Assembly (NCBI GenBank): GCA_026874595.1
Contig: CM049309.1
Coordinates: 7,028,576-7,092,575, forward strand
Length of the DNA: 64,000 bases
Source of the DNA: Sipunculus nudus
Taxonomy: Eukaryota > Annelida > Sipuncula > Golfingiida > Sipunculidae
Direction: 5' to 3'
The notes under the pieces are model-generated. The model worked only from the letters and a program-made list of their open reading frames with translations, was not told where the DNA came from and did not search any database. Of the stretch, positions 36,533-48,766 are shown in pieces; the first letter of the stretch is position 1; every line of letters begins with the position of its first letter. A program made the position numbers and the translations under genes.

Positions 36533-39365
36533 TTAATATCTGGACAGGATATTTTAAAATTTAAACAGGACCAAGTAGTTCACAAGACAGATATGGGCAT
36601 ATATATGCAACTAGGGAGCAATATTAGTTTTAAGGAGTCTAGTACAAATTTGGACTTTTGCTTCTTGTCTATTACAAGTGCCCATTTCTGTAAAATTATA
36701 AGTGTGAGATTGTGGTCATCATTCTGTGAATTTTGAGAGATTCCATTATCCCATAAGAAGTAAAAAAAATCATGATATCGTCACAGTAAAATAATACCAT
36801 GGACATTATCTGGTACAGTGTCAGTGTGATGTATCAATCATTGATAAATGGCAAGAATACTACAAGGACTGAAGATTTGGTTTATATATTTATATATATA
36901 TATATATGTATATACCAGATCTCTTGTCAGTTTTTTTACCCAGGTAGCTGGCCAGGCATGGTCATTAGTTTTGGATTCAGGACATAGGCTGTAGTATTAA
37001 GAAATCAGTCTGAGGATAGTGTTCACATGTTGTATAGAAGTTAGGGAGGGGTTGAGTATTGGTAACACATAACTGACAAGTATGGCAGAATATTAGAGGA
37101 AATTACCTGGGCTTTGCAATATCTGGGACATGCCAACTACTTTCTGCAACAGGTAGTAATATTGTAGATATGAGTTTTCCCACCAACACAGAAAACACAG
37201 TGTTATTGGTTTGAGTTTTTGTTATCATTGGAGACTACCAAGGTTCACAGTTATTGATGACTCTGATATAGAATAATAAATGCTAGACTGCTCCTTAAAC
37301 AATACAAAACATAATCCCTAATTCACATACTGCACTAATACTTCAGTGTTATAAAAGCAACCAAATTATACTTATGAAGTTAAAACACCTGGCCATAATT
37401 CGAGCCCAAAATCATACCTATATCCTTCACGAGAAAAGCCCTGGCCACTGAATCTTTAGTTTTGCATAAAACTTCATAATTTTATGTCTATGCTCATGTT
37501 TGATCATGTGGCCTGTCAGTAGTGCATATGCATAGCAGTCTTGTAGATCTAACCTTGGGTACATCTGGGCCCACATTGTTTAAAGTTTTGAAACTTTCAA
37601 ACCCTGTATAAATTGATAGCTGCCTGTTGATGGTGCATGGCATTTGAATGAGACCAAGTTTTGATGGTGCTTGGGTGGATGGATGGTCTTGAGATAGCAC
37701 GATGTTGCCTTAAGGCTTGTGATGTGACAGAAAACCCTCTAAAAACCATGTTGATAGGATCTGAGGAATGAACCGCAGGAACCAGGTCACTGATATTGAA
37801 TCCTTGTACAAATTTCATTCACTTCTGAGACTCAGGTCTGGAGGCTGCTTGACCATATTCTTAAAGTAAAGATATACCTTGAACTCCCTCAACAACTGAA
37901 ATTGTTTTTCGTTATGACTTATGAGCAGTTCTTGAAAGCAAGTTTTCTACAAATGTGTATCATTCGACAACTCACATAAGCAAAATTAAATTCTGTAGAG
38001 ATTTCAGTCTTGACTATGACATACATTTATTTTGTGTTTCAAAACACAAAAAAAATATATAGAAATACACAACTGATAATGTTTTTAATACTTGACAGTT
38101 AGTTATATGCTGGTGTAATCTTTTGAGTTTTTCATGTTCAAAGATTCTTATCACCAATTACAAAGGGATGCAGTGGTAAACAACTGGTTCTTTCACCCTC
38201 TGAGATAGAGAATTAAATATACACTGTCATCAGTGGTCCATTTTAATAGCTTTGAATGCCTGTTAACATAACATTTTTTACCCCAGTAAGTTTACACTTT
38301 TATTGTGACCTTATATAAATAATATGATTGACAGGGTCCCATTTTTTATAAATTGATGAGTGTTCATTTTTTGCACTTGCTTAATCAGTGATTCTATCAG
38401 TACCAGTTACCTTTAGTTTTTGTAAACATGAGGATTTAAAACTATTCGTAAGGCTGTTAATGGAAAATTAATATTGTAAAACTAAAATATGTGAGGGTAA
38501 AGAACAGGCAATTGTAGAGATGTGATCACATAATAAATGATTATATATACAAAAGTCTGAATACTGAGAATTGGAAAAAAAGTTTTAAATAGCGACTTTG
38601 GTCTTCTCTTTTTAAATAGTTTAAGTTTGTTTTGAACAGTTATGCATTATTTTATAACAAAGAAAAAAAATATTCATTCTGCGTCATAGGAGGCCCAATT
38701 CTTACATCAGCATCATTTATATATTTGCAAACACTGGGCACAGCACTGCAGTCAGTTTCAGCCTTTTCAACAGCCTCTGAACACAAGATATAGTAGCTTA
38801 ACTGGGTAATCATTGTCATGTACACATACTAGAGTGATTTGGATAATTATATCCAGCACAACTATCAGCAAACTAGCTATTCCAGAAAACTATTTGTATC
38901 ATTTTTGCAGGTATTTTTCCTTCAGTCTGTTTTCATTTTCACTTCTGGTATTCCTTGTTCTTTGACATTTGTGAACTAATGCAGGCTGTTGTTAGTTGTG
39001 GGCTTCTTCGAACTCATTCTAGGTTGTCATGTTACAGTTACTCAGAGGAAGTATTCAGTTTTCAACAGAGCTGGGATGAATCATGTGCTACGTCTTTCAC
39101 TTGTGACCATCCTTCAGCAGTTTGTTCAGATGTTTTTCCTGACTTTTTCCGCAAAAGTTCATTCACCACTTTGGCCTAACATTTCTTGCATCTCATGCTG
39201 TAATTGGTTTAATTTCTGTTGCACTTCAAGAGCTGGCTTTTTTCCTCTTATTCAAGTTATTGAATATTTGCAGTTGTGCATCCATAAAATCTTCTTTGTC
39301 ATCATGTTTAATCATTATGACAATAAAGTAGCCTGTTCAGTGTTTCTTCTTGATAATGTATAATA

Positions 39366-39650
39366 CAGTACAACACCATTTAACCGACAAGCTCATTGGA
39401 CAGGGTTTATGTTTGGATAAATGATTGTTCAGATAAACAATACTGCAAGATTCACCATAACTGCCATTCTGCCTCCTAGCACTGGACTTAACCAGATATC
39501 AGAAACAGCATTTTGTTAGGTTTTTCATCAAATGCATTGATTTATTGTATAGAATTCATTGAAAGAATTACTCATTGTCCTAGACAATCAGAATTTTGGA
39601 TAAACTCAAAATTTCTCAGTTTTCATTTTAGGATAAACAGGTACCTGCTG
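39366..39650. mobile_element. Degenerate pogo/Tigger-like MITE, 285 bp
   Basis: Left end CAGTACAACACCATTTAACC, right end (reverse complement) CAGCAGGTACCTGTTTATCC, flanked by TA at 39364-39365 and 39651-39652. The internal GGATAAA/GATAAAC words and the CAGT...ACC.TTTA.CC start recall Tigger-type termini. The ends are only about 60% alike, so the copy is old or the call imprecise. CpG content is low, consistent with age. Confidence 0.5.
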
Positions 39651-40469
39651 TACAAGTTTTGTAACCTCTGCCAGGGAGGTCATGTTTTCACCGGGATCTG
39701 GTCTAGGTCTGTTATCTTGATAATGCAAAAATTACTGAAGCACTTCCATTAAACGTTTAGAGAGGTTGGACATGGGTCAGACTCCTTACAGACCTTATTA
39801 TTGCTCCCATATTTGGTTTCATCTGCTGCAAATACAAACCATTCATGTTCAATGTTGGTGCAAATAAAGTGGGCATCCAAGAGGATAGTTTTGTCTTTTA
39901 AATCCTATTAATATCTTCTGTATTTCCATTTAATTATTAATTGTAATTTTTGATGATTCATAGAAGCCCCGTGGCTAATACCCATCCGTTTAGTGTCCAG
40001 TGATGTAATGCTCACAGTTTGTTGAGAATCTAGAGATCACTTGTCTGGTATATTCTGTAAGCCTGTTTCAGTCATGGAATCATGGTGTTGATAATATTAA
40101 GCAAATCAAGCTAATACAAATTTTGGGAAATTATATAGAAGGCATCATGAAATGTTTCTTATTACAACAAGGTAGACCCCTCCCCCCATAAAAAACAAAA
40201 AGAAAAGAACTTTGTTTTCATGATGCTACTTTTGAACAATATTCGCCATTTTAATCAAAAGTATTTGATGTTGTAGTGTAATGGTTCTAAAGTACCCTTT
40301 TTTTGACACATTTACTATTATTGCAAAACCCATTGAATAGTCACTTGATTGCACTTTGTTTGTTCAAGAGGGAGGTCAATTGGACAACTTTTTGAATATG
40401 ATGGTTTGAGTGAAGGATTTAAAAACAAAAAAGTATTGGAAAAACTAATTAAATTCAGCTAACCTTTTT

Positions 40470-42667
40470 AGCTCAGCTGACTATAAGTCATCTGAGCTAT
40501 AGTCGTGGTCCATTGTCCGTCGTCTGTCCGTCCGTCCGTCCGTCCGTAGATGTGGCACGTTTTGAAACCGTAAGACCTAGGAATAAAAAATTTGGCATAA
40601 TGTTAGATGTCCCCAAGATCTCCTGCCAAGCAGAAAACTGGGTCTTTTCGACTTCGTTCCTTTGAGAAATTAAGGAAAAACCTTAATTTTTTATTAAAAA
40701 CCTATTTTCACACTTCAGGACTGCCTAATATCCAAACCACTCATCTGTTTTACCTCATATTTACCATAAATATTCCTCTATATAGTTCCTATGTACATTC
40801 AAGAAATTATGTCTGTATTATATAATTTAAAAAAGTTATGGACCCAAACATAATGCATTTTGTAAAAAATCAGGAAAGATATTTGATCACTTAACACAAA
40901 ACATGTTAAAGCTATGGACCTTTTTTCCAGTAATATAATTTTAATTAATCAAAATTAAATTGTATACACAAAATTAGATGAAAATCTTTTAAATTTTTTA
41001 AAATATTAATAAAAATAAAAAATTGGTACCTTAAATTTTGGCCAATTTTGACCATGGCACGTTTTTTTCCTGTAAGTACTGTGGATTAAATTTTCACAGC
41101 ATGTTTTTGTTAGCTTTTCAACTGTTAACACCAAAAATTTGAAACCAGTTGATCAAATACTGTAGATTTTATTCAAGTTTTCAAGCACCATGTAACATGC
41201 ATTGTTTACATCAAGCTAGTGTTATGCAGTTTGCAAGAGCTCAGCTCCCCAGCTTCAGCTCTTAGTTCCTTAAATTCGGCATACAGTTAGATGTCTCCAA
41301 AATCCCTTACCATGCCAAGAATTTGGTCACTAGGACTTAATACCTTCAAGATATTAATGAAAAACTTCATTTTTCATTAAAAACCCATTGTTACACTTCA
41401 AGACTGCCTAATATCAAAACCACTGATCTGACTTTAGTCATAAATAATATACATATTTTTCATTCTCTATGCACATGCCAGAATGATGTCAGTATTGCGT
41501 AATTGTTTTAAGTTATGGGCCCAAACATAATGCACTTTGTAAAAAATCAAGAAATATATTTACTCCCTTAACAAGGGGATTGCTGAAGCTAGAGATTTTT
41601 TGTCAGGGATGTAACATAATTTAATCAAGATTCAATTGAATACCCAAAATTAGTTATGAATTTATCAAATTTTATAGGTTATTAGTATTAATGTAAAATT
41701 AGAAACTTAAATTTTGCCCAACTTTGACCATGGCACGTTTGTTTCCTGTGAGCACTGTTGATATAATTTTCATATCATGCACACATAAGGATTTCAGCTT
41801 TTAAGTTTAGAAAGCTGAAAGAAATTGGCCAAAAATTGTAGCTTTTATTAATGTTTTTATGAGATCCATTAGGGATCATATGAAGGAAATTAATGATAGA
41901 CAAAGATGCAGTTGATAATATTAATCTAGATTCCTACTGTGTCTAGTGTGTACATTGTTGTGAAATTAGTCCAAAATGAATTTATTACAGTTATTTTTTA
42001 ATATAAATAAAAGCCATAAAACCAGGTACTTATGTTCATTAGTTAAATGTGTGAATTTTGTATATTCTGGATTCTCAACATCATTGTTTAGTGAAAACTG
42101 AATAAACACCAGACATGGTGCGAATACTTTGTAATTGTATTTAAATACGAATATGATTATGTACTCCATTATAAAATTTCTTGCATAAAGAATGGGAATT
42201 CAGGTAAAAATGAAAGTATATGAATACCAGTGCAAATACTTTCAAAATGTATTCATGAATGCATTCATGAATATATTCTTTAATATTATTTTAATAATCA
42301 TTTCAGTTATATTTCATTTTAAAAAATCACATGATTCTCTTATTATTTTTAATAAAAATTATATTTGGGACAATATTTGTAATTTTTTTTAAATTAATAG
42401 TTAAACCCTTATATATTCTGCTTATAAGTTATATGGCCAAGTCAAAATCTGTGTGACAATAGTACTCCATTTGTTAATAAAATAAATGAAATCAATCCTC
42501 TTCCCTGTCTCCAACGGTACTATCAAAATCATACATAAGCTAAACAACAACAACTCATAATACAGCTTATATTTATTACCACACAAAACCAGCATGTGCC
42601 TCATTTCTAAATAATATTTTTTTATCATATATAACAGCTGAGCGTCGTGACCCATAGGTCCCTTGTT
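40470..42667. repeat. Mollusc-type dispersed repeat, long copy with internal duplication
   Basis: It opens with AGCTCAGCTGACTATAAGTC and CATCTGAGCTAT, followed by a CCGT tetranucleotide array (about 40515-40547). It closes with CAGCTGAGCGTCGTGACCCA and TAGGTCCCTTGTTT (about 42634-42667). The interior holds a diverged direct duplication of about 680-base period (about 40590-41080 and 41275-41770), sharing GTTAGATGTC, GACTGCCTAATATC, CCCAAACATAATGCA and GACCATGGCACGTTT. No coding sequence is evident. The same start and end words recur at 46014-46492 and 52284-52960. Confidence 0.8.
42251..42272. repeat. Perfect 22-bp palindrome
   Basis: ATTCATGAATG followed by CATTCATGAAT, identical to its own reverse complement over 22 bases. 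It lies inside the long dispersed repeat. No function assigned. Confidence 0.9.
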
Positions 42668-42999
42668 TAATTCACTGAATCTGAATATTTCCTCATTTCA
42701 GTGTGTAAAGCTTCATGTCTCTGTCAAATCATGTCAAACCATTACCTTTTTTGGACTTCACATATATTTATATTAAACTGGTTGTATTGGTCCATTCAAA
42801 CTGACAGTGACTCCCCTTAATGTATATATAAATTAAATGGTAACCAGTCTGACTGTCTCTTTGGGGGACTATGTATAGTCACACTTTGAAGGCTTGAGCA
42901 TCCATTACTTTGTGAGTATTGGTCAAAAAGGAATATAACCTAATTTTGCTGTAATATAATGATCTAATTATAACCCAAGCTTACAGGGCTACCTGAATT

Positions 43000-43350
43000 A
43001 TGGGTCATTTAACAGGGTTAATCAAACAGGCTTTCTTTTATCCACGCCTTATCTAGGGCCGTTTTGGAAACAACTGGGTTGGGCAAGCTAATTTGTGGTT
43101 CAGACATCTTTTTTTTTATTCTTCATTAAGCTAGGCGTACTGATGGTAACCAGAGTGGTAAGGATGAAAGGTCATTACTACAATCCTATATTACGCTGTT
43201 AATAGTGGGCTGAGTACAGGGGACAGTCCCTCGGGACCCCTGTAAAACATGGTCTAATCCAGAAAATGACTGCAAATTGAGTTACATCAGGGCTGGGAAG
43301 CAGCCCACCATTTTTTGCGGTCCTCTTTCATCAGTCAGTAAAGGGTAGAT
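43000..43350. other. Intronic block of balanced composition
   Basis: Less AT-rich, with several CpG in an otherwise CpG-poor intron. No open frame of note. Possible conserved intronic element, weak evidence. Confidence 0.2.
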
Positions 43351-44679
43351 GGTTGCGTAGTCTTGTCTGCTGGTTCAAAATATCGGCTCTCACGATGCAC
43401 ACCTAATTGTTTTCCTGTAATGAAATATCTGAATTTGGTTGGGGGTTTATTATGAAACTTGTCTCATGTTTTTTCCCAGGCATTATTGTCAGCATCAGTG
43501 ATTTCCATGGTTGTTTTTCAGTTTGGAAAGAGTTCTTCTCTCAACAGGTGTGATATACAAATGGATATCTTCTGGGGTTTTTATTTGGGGGGTTATTTCT
43601 TCCATTCAGCAGGAAAGGCCAACTCTCAGTCTAACTCTTAGTCTGTTTATTATGAAAAATGTTAAATTGAGTCAGGTTTACTTAAAATTTTTGTTGAGAG
43701 GATCCTATAGTTTATTTGCAATAAGTCAGTTGCTTTATTTCATGTATGTAAAAGCTATTCACTACAGCACAGAGTTTAATCGAATTAATGTATTGTATAT
43801 ATATGTTTATTTTGTTTCACTCTGTTTTGTTATCAAATGATCTGTTTGATCATGAAAATATTGATATATCTCCGAGTCATACTACCACTAGTCATTGTAC
43901 AGTCTCTTTGAAAAAAAAAGAAAATTGAGTATATCCATTTTTCACTCTGATGGTATTTATATGAGTTGTCAGTTAGCTTGCAGTCAGTGCCAATCACATG
44001 TAATAAGTTAATACTCTTCCTATATTTTCCACCTAACTTGTTCATTATACTTTTCTGCCCAAAAAATTAATTATACAGTTTGTGTGCACTTTGTTCTTTC
44101 ATATATTATTTTACTCATAAAAGTGAAAATTTTGGACTGAACATGACAAGTTTGTACTTTGTTAGCATAAAAATGAGAACATAAGTCTTGGACAGTAAAG
44201 GCTATTTCTCTTAATCTAAGATACAAACACATGTCTCCTTAGGTTATAATTTCAACATTTACCAAGGCAGGATTAAGAGATGTAAAAAATACATATTGCG
44301 CAGTGCCACTTGTATGTAATGATACAAAGAAATCCATTAAAATATTGAAATATTTAACTTTTAAAAATACAATATTTAAGAAAAATAATGTATAGGTGTC
44401 ATGAGATGTCCGGTAGACATTGACAACATTTAATTATCCAATGGTGATGCTGATGACTTTGTTTCGGTGCCACTTCTACATATTAATGACATTTGATTGG
44501 TTAAATGCTGCTAGATTAAATAAAAAAAAAGCTGTTTCAGAGACATTCACGATCATCCCTGATATGCACAGGGTGTACATTGAAACACGAGAGGAAGTAT
44601 ATTTATATAAATCAATCTCAGATCAAGGAAGATCATTGGCTCGGAATCTAAAAAAAATATACCTCTGTTTCATGTTGTG

Positions 44680-45365
44680 TATTGTATCGTGAGAGAAGCG
44701 TTAAGAGTAGACTCGTGCCTGTGCTTGCGATTTTTTGGTTTGAGTCTGTTTGGCAAATGGCAGCCTCTGAAAGGGGCCATGTGGAATAATTTCGAGGTTT
44801 GATAAATGTGCGGGATGCAACACAAGAATATTTCGAGAATTTTAAGGAGTGTATCGTTCAGGCAGGAATGTAGCTGCAGAGAGAGTATTGGGGCAGTTTC
44901 GTTTATTTTGGCAGACTTGAGAGGGGAATAACGCTTTTTGAGACCACATCCAAATCCAATAATTGTAGTTGGATTCATCAACAGTATCATTATAGCCTTG
45001 ATTATGCATTTATGAATTCCCCATCCCTCTACTTTTACTGTTGATTTCTTTTAAATGTATCTGAAAAGACTAGGTATCTGCCAACACATTCAAGGATTCA
45101 ATGAACGATCTGACAAAATAGGAAATCTTTTCCGATCAGAAGACAAGGGGAGAGGAAATAGTCATGCATCATGGTATTACAGGATTAGCCTGGCGTGCTA
45201 TTGTCCTTATGTACAAGTTTTCGCTTGATGGAGTGAGGGCCTTATATCTGTCACATCGAATAGCATCCATCTAAAGGAACCATTCATTAAATTGGCATGG
45301 CTAATGCCATGGGCAGACATGCAAAGATTGGGTTGCAGGTTATACCCTTGCTAAGGATGTGAGCT
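44680..45365. promoter_or_regulatory. Candidate intronic enhancer block
   Basis: About 680 bases of balanced, repeat-free sequence with CpG retained, against a strongly CpG-depleted intron. It contains ATGCAT, GGATTAGC and homeodomain-like ATTCATTAAATTGG words. The minus strand is open for 106 codons (44990-44670), but no domain is visible. Local CpG retention suggests an unmethylated regulatory element. Confidence 0.35.
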
Positions 45366-46013
45366 TCTTTATTTTTTCTTCACATTCTTTGCCTGATTAC
45401 CTGTTTGTATCTACAGAGTAATAATATGTGCAACTATTTGCTTTTGAAAACTCCCATTCTAAATTATATAGTCAGATGGATAGGATTACATTGGCTGCAT
45501 AAAATTCCCCTGAAAAAGGGTGGTCTATATTTTAAGATACATTTCTTAAGTTAGATAGAATCAAGGGATTCTTTTACGTCATGTAGACAGTTTTCTGCAT
45601 AATCTGCAATGGGTTACATCTCACTGTTTGTTCATGTACAGGTACACATATATTGTGAACTCATCTGTTTTCATGAGCAGAATTTCTTCAATTTCTTTGG
45701 CACCAGTGTCAAATTGACATTGTGTCATGTACGGCTAACATATACTAATTTGCTATGCAGAATTTAATATAATTTACCTTTTTTTTACCAGCTGGCAGTT
45801 ATTCCTAACTTTGCCAGCTTCTCTTATTTAAAATAACCTGTGTTTTCTTATGAAGTCAGTCAGTGTTAAGTGGACCTCAACTTGCAAGAGCATTCTTATC
45901 AGCTTGATAAGAGACTTCAGATATCATTAAAGACATTAAACAGTGTTTGTACATCTGCTTGGGGTGACTTAGTTCAAGGGAATGGTAAATTTAGTGCAAA
46001 AAAAGTTTTTTTT

Positions 46014-46492
46014 AGCTCAGCTGTATTTTTATTTTTTAAGAATTTTTCTCTATTTTTGAGACTTCAAAAGATGCAGTCATCTGATAATAGGGCACAAATC
46101 GTAATGACTAGACCTAGAATCTTCTTTCTTGACATGCTGGGAAATCACAAATCATAACCTTGGGGCCAAGAATCTTCTAACTTGACATCCTGAGAGTTCC
46201 TCAAAAGTTCTCCCCAGAAACCTGAAATTTGGTCACAGTGATCAATATTCTCAGATTTTTGGGATATGTTTGAGCACCCTAGAAATAATACGAAATACAC
46301 ACAAAATTGCCAGATTCCTCATGACAGGCTGGTTGGATTGTCATCAGATTCGTTGTGCTTATGGGTCTTGATGAACTTAAGCTAATATGCATGAACCATG
46401 ATGCCACCTATCATAATTGGTTATCTGTGCAAGGACATATTATCAACATGTCAGTCGGCTGAGCATCATGACCCACGGGTCACTTGTTTGTA
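46014..46492. repeat. Mollusc-type dispersed repeat, copy 2
   Basis: It starts AGCTCAGCTG directly after a T run and ends GGCTGAGCATCATGACCCAC then GGGTCACTTGTTT. It contains GGCACAAATCGTAATGACTA and AAACCTGAAATTTGGTCAC, words shared with the copy at 52284-52960. Same orientation as the long copy. Confidence 0.75.
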
Positions 46493-48629
46493 CATGAACC
46501 AGGGTGTAATGATAAAACTTTGTCTTCTTGTACAAAGATGCATGGTATGAGTCCACCTCACGTATAGTAAGTTTTTGTGTCCTGAATTATTTGGATATTA
46601 GATTTAATATTAAAGGTCATTTTCTCCATAACTGTAACAGAGGTTGCAGTATGTGTAGCAACGCAGTCGTCAGGATAGGCACAACTAGTGATAATAATTA
46701 AGTAACAATAATTTATTATTTTTGAATGTAAATGATCCAGTGTTCCATCTTGCAGTGCCATTATTGATTACAAAGTTTTGCACATGACTGAGGATTAACT
46801 ATGAAGAAAATATTGCTTTCATATAATTTATGTAAGCAAACTCAGGAAAAGTCTGTGTTTACTAATATATGCAAACCTAAGTTTACATTATACAATTGTA
46901 GACTTGAATTCTTAGCTATTCTTGAATAAAGCTATATTTGGTCAGTTATTTCATACCCCTGAAGGCTGAACTTCCCATTGATTCTGATGATCAGTTAGTA
47001 GAGGTCAGCTGATCTTAATTGTTGATCAGCTGTAAAATTACAACCCAATCCCCAACATTGTAAACAGCTGTAAATTTCAATTTCCCAAAACAAGAAAACA
47101 CTGGAAGCCTTCATATATACCTGTGTGTAAACATGTAATTACTCACCTCATGAAAAAATCACTATGGTAATCATGCCCTTACTCACCCTACTAAAAAGTT
47201 TCCATTATATGTATCCCACTCACTGCATTTAAATGCCACTAGGGTCAGTATGTAACTTCTCACCTCACAGGCTCACAAAAAAGTTACCTTGATATACATG
47301 GGCCCTACTCACCTCATGTCACTAGGGTAAACATGTACCTACAAACCTCACCGAAAAAAATCACTGGGGTAAACTTGTACCTACTCACCTCATTGAAGAG
47401 TATCTTGTATGTACACATGCCTACTCACTTCACAAAAAATGTCACTATGATTATAAACATGAAACCTAATCTCTTCACAGAAAAAAGTCATTTATTGGGA
47501 TATACATTTAACATGAATGCTTGGCAGACAGATTGGTCAGTGGAATAAACCTGTTGCCTAACGATTGGCTCTTGCATTCAATGGGTTGGGAGCACACCTA
47601 CATTATTTAATGAACATCAAGTAGACTAATTCAACATAACCTGCTCAACTGGTGATACCTGGTGTAAACAAAGTCACCAGTGCCTGTCATATCAATTTGA
47701 AACTTCAGTGCACATCTCTTACTGTGGTAGGTCTTTGTGTACAAGACAAAGCCCTGTATTCATATAAATATTCTTCAAGGTAACACCTGGCATAAGTTGT
47801 TTTGTTAAAGATGATAAATTTCATCTCGGATGATGAATTTCATCTGGAATATTCTGAACTTCTGTAAGGTGTGGGTGTTGATTTAACCGTTAGAGATATA
47901 CTGCCATAATGTGACGTAGGTCTTGTATATCTAAATCCAATAAATCATCTTAGAAAAGGTTAAAGGATGATCTACGACACATGGGACCTAGACCACACAT
48001 GAAAGTTCCATTATAAAATAATTAAGTATCAGGTATGTTTCAGATAATTATTTAATGTAACTGTTGAAACGAGCAGAATTATGGAAAAACAGGCCTCTTG
48101 TACAAAGTTCTATTAGGTGAGCTTATTGCAATTATATCATGAAGTTTATCATGTTATCAGTACCAGTGTACTTAACTGATAAGCAGATGAGTGGATCAAA
48201 ATTATTAGTGTTACAAATTGCCAACTTTTGTCAAAGTTGTTTATCTATTAGACATACAGTTAAATTACCTGAACAAGTCTACCCTCACAATTTGTTGTTG
48301 CACGGTGAGTAAACATTACCCAGACCATGAAGAAACAGAATGGATGGTCATTTAAGTGGCCTTAAGTTACTGTTACTGAGAATATATAAAAATAATATAT
48401 ATTTATGTTAATATCAAGGAGAAAATGTTTTATAATGTATTCTGGTTAAGAAAAAAAATTGTATGTTTTCATGATCTATTGTTGATGACATATTTGAGGG
48501 TACTGAAGAAAGTGGATGTACTGGTGCCAATCTGACATTACACGGGTCACTGCACACATTGCGTAGACTTGGGCTCTGTATGAACAGAGTAGGGGGTTCC
48601 CACCTGATGTTGAACCAGTCTTGTTTTAG

Positions 48630-48766
48630 GCTGGACCCTGCTGTCAGTCTTTATTATACAAAATCTCTTAAGATGAAGGAATACCAACAGCTCTCGCACA
48701 AAATATGGGATATTGGGTGTGAAACTTTCCCCCCTGAGTGGGAACCTGGGGAAAACAGTACAGCTG
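48630..48766 (+). CDS. Predicted in-frame upstream coding exon of the E-protein gene
   Basis: 137 bases bounded by a good acceptor (CAGTCTTGTTTTAG) and a strong donor (CTG|GTAAGT). One frame is open throughout. Its last base plus the first two bases of the AD1 exon make a Gly codon (GGT), so the reading continues through Ser-Ser-Leu-Cys-Asp-Asn into MNSIGTDKELS without a stop. An in-frame ATG lies at 48673 with A at -3. The peptide includes KEYQQLSHKIWDIGCETFPP followed by EWEPGENSTA, aromatic- and acid-rich, not recognised as a known domain. Composition is less AT-rich than the surrounding intron. It could be an alternative 5' exon giving an isoform with an N-terminal extension. Confidence 0.55.

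Larger units (their letters stand above)
34259..48629 (+). other. Proposed intron 1 of the E-protein gene (about 14.4 kb)
   Basis: It begins GTAAGA and ends TTGTTTTAG. After about 34.7 kb CpG becomes very rare (none between about 35401 and 36000), and long dinucleotide arrays are absent apart from a short TA tract at 36881-36914. Contents not listed separately are AT-rich intronic sequence without recognisable exons. The open frames at 38955-39363 and 45870-46157 lie in T-rich sequence and look like chance. Confidence 0.5.

Noticed and set aside
38955-39363. Overlapping open frames of 74 and 124 codons
   Set aside because: T-rich intronic strand yields hydrophobic chance frames. No domain, and two frames are open at once.
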